Source: Cryptoclostridium sp036644995
GTDB lineage: Bacteria; Bacillota; Dehalobacteriia; UBA7702
Assembly (NCBI GenBank): GCA_036644995.1
Contig: JAVXOZ010000001.1
Span: forward strand, 62,001-126,000
DNA: 64,000 bases
Direction: 5' to 3'
A program made the position numbers and the translations under genes. Below the pieces are notes generated by a model. The model was not told where the DNA came from and searched no databases. It saw only the letters and a program-made list of their open reading frames with translations. Shown one piece after another: positions 18,424 to 26,914 of the stretch. How positions within the stretch are numbered: the stretch's first letter is position 1; every line of letters starts with the position of its first letter.

Positions 18424-18984
18424 TCAATACTTTTTTAAAATTCGTTCTGCTGTTTGGTGCTTGGTTAAGCCCAAAGCCATAGCCTCTTTTTCTATAAAGT
18501 GGTGGGCTTCATTTTCGTCCATTTTTTCCACGGATATGAGTAAACATTTTGCCCGATTTATAACTTTAATTTCTTCAATTTTTTTTAAAAGTGCGGCATT
18601 TTCATCACGCAAAACCAAAAGCCGACGTTGGGCACTGCTAATATAACGCACAGCATTTTGAAAACTACGCCTGTTTAAAGGCTTGGTTAAAACAAAAATA
18701 CCTTTTTCTATGCCAAAGCGACCAAATAAATTTTCATTACCTGCACCCACTATTGCTAAAACAGAGGCATCGGTATCTGCTGCTTGAAATGCCAGTTCCA
18801 TACCTGTTTCATCTTCTAAAGGCATATTAATAATGATAATTTCAAAGCTATTCCCAATCATTGCCCTTCTGGCTTCTGCCCCAAAGGTTACGGCTTTTAC
18901 ATTATTATAGCCATCTGCGTTGAGCAATGCAGTTAAAGTTTTTATACTTTTTTCATTTTGCGAAACAATCAAAATCTTTTCCAC
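18424..18984 (-). CDS. ANTAR-domain RNA-binding antiterminator with pseudo-receiver
   Basis: 186 residues from a GTG start at 18984 (VEKILIVSQNEK), preceded by GTGAGG; the longer frame to 19023 adds a hydrophobic stretch with no ribosome binding site. The N-terminal half is a receiver fold, but the phospho-acceptor position is Asn (IIIINMPLEDETG) and the acidic pair is lost (SQNE), so classical phosphorylation is unlikely. A coiled-coil linker (about 120-140) leads to a C-terminal ANTAR domain with AKCLLISVEKMDENEAHHFIEKEAM. ANTAR proteins bind paired hexaloop hairpins and block termination. The divergent gene is glnN, whose leader carries a matching hairpin and terminator, so glnN is the probable target. 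Confidence 0.85.
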   Translation of the reverse strand: MEKILIVSQNEKSIKTLTALLNADGYNNVKAVTFGAEARRAMIGNSFEIIIINMPLEDETGMELAFQAADTDASVLAIVGAGNENLFGRFGIEKGIFVLTKPLNRRSFQNAVRYISSAQRRLLVLRDENAALLKKIEEIKVINRAKCLLISVEKMDENEAHHFIEKEAMALGLTKHQTAERILKKY

Positions 18985-19050
18985 ACCGTACCTCACCACA
19001 CATATTATCATAATTATTAACATTATACACCATTTTTTCTAAAAAAACTA

Positions 19051-19079
19051 TTGCAATTATTATCTTTTTCTGTTATACT
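19051..19079 (+). promoter_or_regulatory. Promoter of glnN
   Basis: TTGCAA at 19051-19056, a 17-bp spacer, and TATACT at 19074-19079 preceded by TGT (extended -10). Confidence 0.7.
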
Positions 19080-19099
19080 TTAAAAAAATTTAATAACTG

Positions 19100-19148
19100 A
19101 GCAATGACGCTGTTGTGGATACTAAAGGTATTTCCAACGGCTTTTTTA
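19100..19148 (+). promoter_or_regulatory. ANTAR-type leader of glnN: hexaloop hairpin overlapping a terminator
   Basis: AGC-AATGAC-GCT at 19100-19111 makes a short stem with a six-base loop having A at position 1 and G at position 4, the known ANTAR recognition pattern. Its 3' arm overlaps the 5' arm of an intrinsic terminator: GCTGTTG ... CAACGGC from 19109 to 19142, with inner pairing GGATAC / GTATTT, then a run of six T. Binding of the ANTAR protein would keep the terminator from forming. The stem of the first hairpin is only three strong pairs, and a second hexaloop hairpin is not clear, so the exact fold is uncertain. Confidence 0.65.
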
Positions 19149-19192
19149 TATTAAACTCTAAGGAACAAAAAATTCTCGAAAGGTAGAATTAT

Positions 19193-21283
19193 ATGAGTAG
19201 AATAAAAGTAACAGAACTTTTTGGCACCAATGTTTTCAACGAAGCAGTAATGAAAGAAAGATTACCCAAAGAAACCTACCAAGGATTAAAAAACACTATG
19301 GAACAAGGGCTAAGCTTGGACCCTTCCATAGCTCAAATAGTAGCCAATGCCATGAAGGATTGGGCATTGGAAAAAGGAGTAACCCACTACACCCACTGGT
19401 TTCAACCAATGACCGGGATAACCGCAGAAAAGCACGATGCTTTTATATCCCCCACCGCAGATGGCAGAGCCATTATGGAATTTAGCGGCAAAGCCTTGGT
19501 AATGGGAGAGCCGGATGCCTCAAGCTTTCCCTCAGGTGGTTTACGGGCAACATTTGAAGCCCGTGGTTACACCGCTTGGGACCCCACTTCTTATGCGTTT
19601 GTAAAAGATGGCAGCCTTTATATCCCCACAACATTTTGCTCCTACACAGGTGAAGTTTTAGATAAAAAAACACCTTTGCTCCGTTCTATGGAGGCATTAA
19701 ACAAAGAAGCTTTAAGGGTTTTAAAAGTTTTGGGCAATCCTGCCAAACGCATAGTGGTAAACGTGGGAGCAGAACAAGAATATTTTTTGGTAGACCGTGG
19801 CTTTTTTAAGCAAAGAAAAGACTTAGTGATGACAGGGCGCACCTTATTTGGGGCTATGCCACCCAAAGGTCAGGAATTGGATGACCATTATTTTGGCATT
19901 ATCAAAGACCGTGTTAATGATTTTATGAAAGACTTAGACGAAAATATGTGGTCTTTGGGAATATACAGCAAAACCAAGCACAACGAAGCTGCCCCTGCTC
20001 AACACGAATTTGCCCCAATTTTTACCAAAGCAAATTTAGCCATAGACCAAAATCAACTGGCTATGGAGTTAATGAAAAAAGTTTCCAGAAATCATAATCT
20101 TGCCTGCTTGCTCCATGAAAAACCCTTTGATGGGGTAAATGGCTCGGGAAAACATAATAACTGGTCCATAGGCACGGATTTAGGTGAAAATCTTTTAGAT
20201 CCCGGTGAACACCCCGCAAAGAACAAACGCTTTTTGCTCTTTCTTTGTGCCATTATAGAAGCTGTGGATAACCACGCAGAGCTTTTACGTTTAAGCGTTG
20301 CCACCGCAGGCAATGACCACCGCTTAGGTGGCAACGAAGCACCACCTGCCATTATTTCCATTTTCTTGGGGGATTATTTAACATCAGCCTTGGAAGCCGC
20401 CATCAACGGCGATTCCATGAAGGATTGCAAAACCCAGTTGGAAACAGGCGTAGATAGCCTACCCATATTGAGCCAAGATAACACAGATAGAAACCGCACC
20501 TCACCTTTGGCTTTTACCGGCAATAAATTTGAATTTAGAATGCCTGGTTCGTCCCAATCCATCAGCGGTTTAAATTTTGCCCTCAATACTATGGTGGCAG
20601 AATCCTTATCTAAAATTGCGGATATTTTGGAAAATACCCAAGATGATATAGAAACTACCATCGACCAATATATTACCGATACCATTAAAAATCACAGCCG
20701 CATTATTTTCAATGGCAACAATTATTCCGATGAATGGCTGGAAGAAGCCGCCAAACGTGGGTTGCCCAATTTAACCAACACCCCTTTGGCTCGGCGTGAA
20801 TTTATCAGCGAAAAAAACATTGCCCTTTTAACCAAACACAATATTTTAACCAAAGAAGAAATATATTCACGCTATGAAATAAACATGGAAGGCTATGTAA
20901 AAACCGTAAATATCGAAGCCTTAACCATGCTGGATATGGCAAAACAAGAAATTTTACCTGCTGTTTTAAGTTACACCAAAGGTATTTTTGAATCCTTAAC
21001 TTTAAAAAATGCCGTAGGATTGGAATTGGATAATAAAGAAGAAGAAAAATATGCCAAAACCCTTTCGGATTTAACCGAAGAACTCTTCAAAAAAATCAAC
21101 AATTTGGAAAAAATATCCAATGCCAAACCCCAAGGAGATATAGAAACCCAAGCTTTTTACTATGCGGATAACATAATCCCTGCCATGGCAGATTTACGTG
21201 GCATTGCGGATAAATTGGAAACCATGGTATCTAAAGATGCTTGGCCATTCCCCACATATGGCGACCTGCTTTTTGACGTTTAA
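19193..21283 (+). CDS. glnN: Glutamine synthetase type III
   Basis: 696 residues, the length of GSIII and far longer than GSI (about 440-470). Makes glutamine from glutamate, ammonia and ATP as a large dodecamer. Family motifs include AEQEYFLVDR, GAMPPKGQELDDHYFG, ARFEM-type region replaced by HNEAAPAQHEFAP, GSGKHNNWSIG, the ATP-site NDHRLGGNEAPPAIISIF, and KFEFRMPGSSQS. It is monocistronic, with a sigma-A promoter, an ANTAR-type leader and a strong terminator. Regulation by the divergent ANTAR protein according to nitrogen supply is a reasonable inference. Confidence 0.96.
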   Translation: MSRIKVTELFGTNVFNEAVMKERLPKETYQGLKNTMEQGLSLDPSIAQIVANAMKDWALEKGVTHYTHWFQPMTGITAEKHDAFISPTADGRAIMEFSGKALVMGEPDASSFPSGGLRATFEARGYTAWDPTSYAFVKDGSLYIPTTFCSYTGEVLDKKTPLLRSMEALNKEALRVLKVLGNPAKRIVVNVGAEQEYFLVDRGFFKQRKDLVMTGRTLFGAMPPKGQELDDHYFGIIKDRVNDFMKDLDENMWSLGIYSKTKHNEAAPAQHEFAPIFTKANLAIDQNQLAMELMKKVSRNHNLACLLHEKPFDGVNGSGKHNNWSIGTDLGENLLDPGEHPAKNKRFLLFLCAIIEAVDNHAELLRLSVATAGNDHRLGGNEAPPAIISIFLGDYLTSALEAAINGDSMKDCKTQLETGVDSLPILSQDNTDRNRTSPLAFTGNKFEFRMPGSSQSISGLNFALNTMVAESLSKIADILENTQDDIETTIDQYITDTIKNHSRIIFNGNNYSDEWLEEAAKRGLPNLTNTPLARREFISEKNIALLTKHNILTKEEIYSRYEINMEGYVKTVNIEALTMLDMAKQEILPAVLSYTKGIFESLTLKNAVGLELDNKEEEKYAKTLSDLTEELFKKINNLEKISNAKPQGDIETQAFYYADNIIPAMADLRGIADKLETMVSKDAWPFPTYGDLLFDV

Positions 21284-21357
21284 GCTAAAATATTAATAAA
21301 CCCAAAAGCTCTAACGAATTAATGAACAGAACCGGTAAAAACGTACAATAAAAAAAA

Positions 21358-21405
21358 GAGCCTCCTATGGTAGAATTAAATAAACTACCACAGGAGGCTT
21401 TTTCT
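21358..21405 (+). terminator. Terminator downstream of glnN
   Basis: Arms AGCCTCCT-ATGGTAG and CTACCAC-AGGAGGCT around an AT-rich loop, then TTTTTC. An A run on the other side could also let it act on the convergent ABC permease transcript. Confidence 0.88.
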
Positions 21406-21467
21406 TTATGCCAAGAAATTACAGACACATAAGTTAATATAAAAAATAAAGCACTTTTTTATACAGA

Positions 21468-22247
21468 TTACAGCGGTAAATCTTTTTTCTTGAATATTTT
21501 CACAGCTAAAATATATAGCACTATACCAATGGCTGCCATGGCTGCAAATTCAAACCAAAAATTGCCGTTTTCCAAAATTTTTGCGGTATTAAGTAAAGTA
21601 TTTAAAGTGGCAAATTTTAAGAAATCCAATGAATCCACAAGTTGACGTATTACATTTAAAAATATAAAAAATAAGGGCAAAGCAGCACCTAAAATCAAGT
21701 ATTTACCCACGGTATTGCACAGACAAGATGAAAAATAGCAAAGACCGCCAATGGCAAAATGATATAAAAATCCACCCAAGCACAGGTAAGCAAATATTTT
21801 AATATCTAAAACACCGGGTTGGAAGTAACCCGCTGCCAAAAGCCCGGTAATAAAAACGCAAATAAACATTATTAATTGAGAAAAAACTAAATACACTCCA
21901 CCGGTTACAGAAATTTTATAACGGCTTAAGGGTGTACTTAACCAACACGCCATGGAACCTGAATCCACTTGAGAGGCTATGATTTTATTGGCGGCAAAGG
22001 ATGAATAAACCATGGGGAAAATCATACCTATTACAGCGTAAAATATATTGGCAAAAAAACCTTCTAAGCTTGTACTTTTAATAATATTACCTATTGCCAT
22101 ATTACTCACTACACCTTCAAAATCCGCAATGGCATTGGGTGTGAAAGCAGCACAAATAACCACTAAAAAACCACACAATATAACCGTAACCAAAAGCCAC
22201 AGCTTGATTGTTCTTTTTAAATAGAGGGCAAACATTGTTTTATTCAT
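21468..22247 (-). CDS. ABC-2 type transporter permease
   Basis: About 259 residues with six predicted membrane helices, the ABC-2 permease pattern. I choose the ATG at 22247 (MNKTMFALYLKRTIKLW) since GGGGGTG lies a few bases before it; the ATG at 22262 lacks a site at proper distance. It pairs with the ATPase gene directly upstream, whose stop codon it overlaps. Substrate unknown; the pair resembles exporters such as YhaP/YdbJ types. Confidence 0.85.
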   Translation of the reverse strand: MNKTMFALYLKRTIKLWLLVTVILCGFLVVICAAFTPNAIADFEGVVSNMAIGNIIKSTSLEGFFANIFYAVIGMIFPMVYSSFAANKIIASQVDSGSMACWLSTPLSRYKISVTGGVYLVFSQLIMFICVFITGLLAAGYFQPGVLDIKIFAYLCLGGFLYHFAIGGLCYFSSCLCNTVGKYLILGAALPLFFIFLNVIRQLVDSLDFLKFATLNTLLNTAKILENGNFWFEFAAMAAIGIVLYILAVKIFKKKDLPL

Positions 22248-23238
22248 CAATTTCACCCCCATAATATTTCATAAAATACTCCGATAAAGAGTTTTCTACC
22301 TCGGTAAAAGTTTGCACATCACAGCCATTTAAAGCCGATATAAAATCATTGGTTTTACCATGGGGCACAGGCACTTTCACTGATATTTCCCCATTGGAAG
22401 CAGTGATATCATGATAATCCTTGCAATCAGCGGCAACAGCGATATTATCGGAATCCTCAGCATCTATTTCTTTAAAAGTATTGGCTGTGTTGCCATGAAC
22501 CCCAACCACTCTGCCATAGGCGGCTGTGAATTTATTTTTACTCTCAATATCCTTAAAACAAACCTTAAACATTTTTTCTGTGGCATTAACCAATAAGCCA
22601 TTATTGGGAGTTTCGATGATTTTGCCCTCTTTTATCATAATAATACGGTCACAGGTTTTTTCTATATTTTCAAAAATATGAGAGGACATTAATATAGTTT
22701 TTTCCCGAGCTTTTTCCTGATTTATCAACTCCGCAAAACGGTTCTGCATCAAAGGATCCAAACCGGACATAGGCTCATCTAAAATCAAAACTTTGGGGTC
22801 GTGCATAAAAGCCGCAACTATGCTTATTTTTTGCTTCATACCCTTGGACATTCGCTTTATTTTCCCCTTGGGATTCAATTCAAACATTTCCATAAGCTCA
22901 TGGGCTTTGGTTAAACTCTCCATTTTTCTGAGGTGACCCAGTGTTTTAAAATATTTTTCCACGGTAATATCATAGGGCAATGAAATTTCACCGGGTATAT
23001 AACCCAAATAATTTTGTATATCGTTGGCTTGGAGCCAGCTATTCATACTCATTACCGAAGCCGCACCATTTTTCGGTTGGATAAAACCCATTAAATTTCT
23101 GATAGTTGTGGTTTTTCCTGCACCATTTGGCCCTAAAAAAGCTACCGCCTCTCCTTTGGTTAAAGAAAAAGAAATATCAAAAACGCCTCGGTTATTCCCA
23201 TAATCTTTAGTTAGATGTTCCACTTTGATTATTTCCAT
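22240..23238 (-). CDS. ABC transporter ATP-binding protein
   Basis: 332 residues. Walker A GPNGAGKTT, signature RMSKGMKQKISIVAAF, Walker B VLILDEPMSGLDP, and H-loop SSHIFENIEKTCDR. A C-terminal extension of about 110 residues, common in ABC-2 exporters, follows the ATPase core. It forms a two-gene unit with the permease. No regulator is adjacent. Confidence 0.93.
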   Translation of the reverse strand: MEIIKVEHLTKDYGNNRGVFDISFSLTKGEAVAFLGPNGAGKTTTIRNLMGFIQPKNGAASVMSMNSWLQANDIQNYLGYIPGEISLPYDITVEKYFKTLGHLRKMESLTKAHELMEMFELNPKGKIKRMSKGMKQKISIVAAFMHDPKVLILDEPMSGLDPLMQNRFAELINQEKAREKTILMSSHIFENIEKTCDRIIMIKEGKIIETPNNGLLVNATEKMFKVCFKDIESKNKFTAAYGRVVGVHGNTANTFKEIDAEDSDNIAVAADCKDYHDITASNGEISVKVPVPHGKTNDFISALNGCDVQTFTEVENSLSEYFMKYYGGEIDE

Positions 23239-23362
23239 AAATGCTCCTTTCAGCGGTTTATCCTTATCTCATATTTTTTATTATACACTTATTTAGCCTC
23301 ATTTCAACGAAAAATTAGTGTACAATCATTTTCTTTTGATGTTTTTGATGTGTCCATTGGTA

Positions 23363-23391
23363 TTGACACCTTAAAAAAACTGTGCTATTTT
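23363..23391 (+). promoter_or_regulatory. Promoter of the DUF1648 gene
   Basis: TTGACA at 23363-23368, a 17-bp spacer, and TATTTT at 23386-23391 preceded by TGC. Confidence 0.7.
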
Positions 23392-23446
23392 GCTGTAATC
23401 AGCGGATTATTTTAAACCTGATTTTTACATAAAAAGGAGATATATC

Positions 23447-23920
23447 ATGAAAACCCCATATACCAAATTACAAATTCTTTTAGAAGCCATAGGTGCTTTA
23501 TTATTAATTTCCACTTTACTGATTTTTTTATTTTCATGGAAAACTCTACCTGCAGAAATTCCCACTCATTATAATATAGCAGGTGAAATAGATACTTGGG
23601 GCACTAAAAACAGTGTTTTATTTATTCCCCTAACATCCTTATTTATCTACATCGGCATTAGCATTGTTACATTTTTTCCAAAAATATGGAATATGCCTTT
23701 TAAAGTGAAGCCACAAAATGCCAAAAAACTTTATCAATGCGAAAAAACCATGCTTATTGCCACCAAGATTGAGGTAGTTGCCTTATTTTCCGCTCTCCTT
23801 ATAGCCACTATAAAAACACAAGAACTTAGTCCTTGGTTTTTAATTTTAACCCTTGGGATTCTTTTTGGCACCAGCATATTTTTTATAATACGTATGTTTT
23901 ATCTAAATAAAGAAGATTAA
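23447..23920 (+). CDS. DUF1648 membrane protein
   Basis: 157 residues with four membrane helices (about 13-33, 61-81, 103-123 and 129-149). Between the first two is the DUF1648 signature LPAEIPTHYNIAGEIDTWGTKNSVLFIPL, written here in pieces: LPAEIPTHYNIAGEID then TWGTKNS. DUF1648 occurs in SdpI-type immunity proteins and in stand-alone proteins of unknown role. The SdpI C-terminal part is absent. Monocistronic, with AAAAAGGAG before the ATG. Confidence 0.85.
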   Translation: MKTPYTKLQILLEAIGALLLISTLLIFLFSWKTLPAEIPTHYNIAGEIDTWGTKNSVLFIPLTSLFIYIGISIVTFFPKIWNMPFKVKPQNAKKLYQCEKTMLIATKIEVVALFSALLIATIKTQELSPWFLILTLGILFGTSIFFIIRMFYLNKED

Positions 23921-23938
23921 AAACGTTTTTACTTTTCA

Positions 23939-23968
23939 TTGACAACATAATGGTTTCGGGTTTATACT
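23939..23968 (+). promoter_or_regulatory. Promoter of the PocR-AraC regulator / mttB unit
   Basis: TTGACA at 23939-23944, an 18-bp spacer, and TATACT at 23963-23968. It would drive the regulator and, since only 43 bp follow the regulator, probably the first mttB gene too. Confidence 0.7.
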
Positions 23969-24024
23969 GCCAATAGACAAAAAATTAGATATATGACAAC
24001 ATTGCCACTTAGGAGGGTTTAACT

Positions 24025-25281
24025 ATGACCAATAATCTACTCCTGACAACACAAAAAAATATCAACGATTTACTCCGTGATTTTTCTTTGGCTTTTCACA
24101 TTTCCTGCTACTTTTATGACGTTTCCGGGCAACAACTGGGCTATTATTGCTATAACAACCGTAGCAATTTTTGCCGTTTTGTGGGATTTTTTGATTCCAA
24201 GCAAATATGCCGCCAATATTATATGCAGAGCTGTGCCCAAGCCCATGAAACACAAAGTCCCCATATTTCATTTTGCCCTTTTGGGCTTATTAACATTACT
24301 TTTCCCATTGCAAAATCCGATAATATACCGTATTTTGTCACCGCCGGGCCTTTGCTGTTTCATGAACCGGACGATTTAATAGTTAAAAATATACTTGATC
24401 TCAACTATTTATTTAAACCCAGAGCCAGAGAAATGCGGCAAAGACTAAATGAAGTTACGGTAAAGCCCAAAGCAGAAGTGCAATCCATAATTACCATTAT
24501 GAGCTCATCCTTAAGGGATGTAAAGGGAGTACCCCAAAACTTAACAGGTATAAACAGTGAAGATGAACAAATATCTTTAAAGGTGAGCAGTTGGCTAAAA
24601 AACCGCAATAATGAAGAAGATCAATATATTTATGATGTTTTGATTAAAGAATTAGAAATGCTGGAACAATACCCCATAGATGGCTCCAATACCGAAACTT
24701 TAAACTCCATCATTGAAACTTTTATGAAATATATTTACAAAAACAGCACCTTTGAGGTAATTCAATACAGAGCCGTAAAATATATAGAGCTAATTATAGA
24801 AATAGCACATAAAATGGGTATTCATCTGGAAATTATTTTCAATCCTCAGGGTGAAAATATTGATAAAATTATGAACGCCACAGAATTGCAACCATTAAAA
24901 GATTTACTGAGTGAAACCAATAAAAGATTTATAAACCACTATTTATCCAATAAAGAATTAACAAACAGAGATATTATTTTTCAGGCAATGCACTATATAA
25001 GAATGAATTACAGTGATATTTCACTGGGAGATGTTGCCCATGCAGTATCCTTAAACCCTGCATATCTCAGCAATCTCTTTAAAAAAGAAACCGGTACCAG
25101 CTATTCCAATTACTTAAATAAAATAAGAATAGAAGAAGCAAAAAGATTGCTGCGTCAAAACTACTCCATATCGGAAACAGCCCAAGAAGTAGGCTTTTCA
25201 GACCAAAGCTACTTTACCAACGTTTTTCGCAAATATGAAGGAATTTCACCCAATCGTTGGCGTAATAATCAGATAGACTAA
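24025..25281 (+). CDS. AraC-family regulator with PocR sensor domain
   Basis: 418 residues. The N-terminal ~160 residues match the PocR ligand-binding domain: conserved Cys/Tyr-rich order CRQYYMQSCAQAHE, then SFCPFGLINITFPI and YFVTAGPLL. PocR domains are predicted to bind small carbon compounds and often govern genes for their breakdown. A helical middle region (about 200-310) follows, then a C-terminal double helix-turn-helix AraC domain (about 320-415; DVAHAVSLNPAYLSNLFKKE and ETAQEVGFSDQSYFTNVFRK). The next gene, 43 bp on, is a pyrrolysine mttB homologue, so the ligand is likely a methylated amine or a product of its demethylation. Confidence 0.9.
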   Translation: MTNNLLLTTQKNINDLLRDFSLAFHISCYFYDVSGQQLGYYCYNNRSNFCRFVGFFDSKQICRQYYMQSCAQAHETQSPHISFCPFGLINITFPIAKSDNIPYFVTAGPLLFHEPDDLIVKNILDLNYLFKPRAREMRQRLNEVTVKPKAEVQSIITIMSSSLRDVKGVPQNLTGINSEDEQISLKVSSWLKNRNNEEDQYIYDVLIKELEMLEQYPIDGSNTETLNSIIETFMKYIYKNSTFEVIQYRAVKYIELIIEIAHKMGIHLEIIFNPQGENIDKIMNATELQPLKDLLSETNKRFINHYLSNKELTNRDIIFQAMHYIRMNYSDISLGDVAHAVSLNPAYLSNLFKKETGTSYSNYLNKIRIEEAKRLLRQNYSISETAQEVGFSDQSYFTNVFRKYEGISPNRWRNNQID

Positions 25282-25324
25282 AACCAATGCGTATTTAACT
25301 TGGTTAACAACAAGGAGGTAGCCA

Positions 25325-26728
25325 ATGAACAAATGGCAAAATAATTTAGAAGCAACCCTATATAGCGAAAATATTTTGGATAAAATAAATGCAGCCACAT
25401 TAGATGTTTTATTAAATCAAGGTGTTATTTTTCAATCCCAAGAAGCATTAGCCATATTTGAAGATGGCGGAGCAAAAGTGGATTACTCAGAACGCAGGGT
25501 ATATATTGACCCCAAACTGGTGAAAAAATCGCTGCATACAGCACCTTCTTCCTTTGTGTTGGGTGCCAGAGATCCACGCTATGATTTTTTAATAAATGCA
25601 GATGTTTGCGGTTTTACCACTTTTGGAGTGGGATTTTCAGTAATAGATAGGGAAACAGGGCACCACCGTGATTCCACAAAAAGAGATTTGGTGGAAAGTG
25701 CCCTTTTAGGGGATTATTTAAAAACCTTGGATATTTATTCCCATGCAGTAACAGCCAGAGATTGCCCTTTACGCTCCATAGATTTACATGAAGCTGAGGC
25801 TTTCCTCAACAATACCACAAAACACTGTATGCACTTGGATTTAGGCCATCGCAGTAATATAATAAAATTCATAGAGATGGCAGGGCTTTTGGTGGATGGT
25901 GTAAATAATCTCCATGAAAGACCCGTGGTTTCAGCCTTAACCTGCCCACAAAGTCCCCTTTGTTTTCCAGCAGAATGTTGCGATATTATTATGGAATTTG
26001 CCAAAGTGGGCTTACCTGTTAATATTTTACCCATGGCTATTTCGGGTCAAACAGCACCTGCAACTTTAGCAGGAACCTTGGTAATTACCAATGCCGAAGT
26101 TTTGGCAGGTTTGGTGCTATCTCAGCTTACCACTCCCGGGGCACCGGTAATATATGGCTGCTCCAGTACCACTTTTGATTTTTTTACCAGTACCTCGCCT
26201 GTGGGTTCACCGGAATTGGGACTATGCAGTTCCGGGGCAGCTTCCATGGCTAAATATTACAAAATCCCAAGCTACGTAGCAGGTACGTAGTCTGATAGCA
26301 AATACAGCGATTTTCAAAGCGGACATGAAAAAGCCTTAACCACCCTATCCCCTTTACTCGCCCAAGCTGATATGATTTTTGGCATGGGTATGTTGGAAAT
26401 GGGTATAACCTTTAGCTTTGGACAATTAATTTTAGACGATGCCATTATCGGTGATATGAAAAATATTATCAAAAAAAGGCAATTACCACCACAGCTTAAT
26501 AATAAGGGCTATCTACACGAATTAGTTCAGGAATATCGTGGTTTCTCTTGCAGAATAGAACCACCCATGGAGCAATATCGCAGATTTTGGCAAGGAGTCA
26601 AAAAAGAAGCGAATATTAACATAAAAGCTAATTCCATAGCAGAAGAAATAATTGCCACCCACCAAGCAGAACCCTTGGATAGAGCGGTGCGTAACGAAAT
26701 AAGACGCATTGTTTTATCTGCGGAATAA
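25325..26728 (+). CDS. mttB: MttB-family methyltransferase with in-frame amber codon (pyrrolysine at residue 322)
   Basis: One reading frame of 467 residues if the TAG at 26288-26290 is read as pyrrolysine. The 321 residues before it and the 145 after it are both MttB-like and in the same frame, with context VAGT-O-SDSK and then SDFQSGHEK, as in trimethylamine methyltransferases. MttB moves a methyl group from the amine to a corrinoid protein. AAGGAGG precedes the ATG. After GQLILDDAI the C-terminal ~85 residues diverge strongly from the paralogue at 26915: the QFLTSQHT-containing stretch is missing and the protein is about 22 residues shorter. So the substrate may differ or function may be reduced. 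No corrinoid-protein gene adjoins. A pseudogene split by a stop is the alternative, but the same codon at the same site in two genes argues against it. Confidence 0.85.
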
Positions 26729-26840
26729 GTAAAATTACCTGTAAACTCAAATTATTATACCTTTAGAACAAAATATAAACATATAGAATAATCACAAAAA
26801 AATCAAAAAATAACGCAATACTAAACATGAATTTCTTGTG

Positions 26841-26846
26841 TATAAT
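26841..26846 (+). promoter_or_regulatory. Candidate -10 box of the second mttB gene
   Basis: TATAAT at 26841-26846, 69 bp before the start codon. No good -35 box is seen 16-18 bp upstream, so the promoter may need an activator such as the PocR-AraC protein. Inference only. Confidence 0.45.
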
Positions 26847-26914
26847 GATGTCAGAACAAAAAATTAAATTGTGGCATGAGAATATACTTCTCAATATGGA
26901 AAGGAGACTTACTT

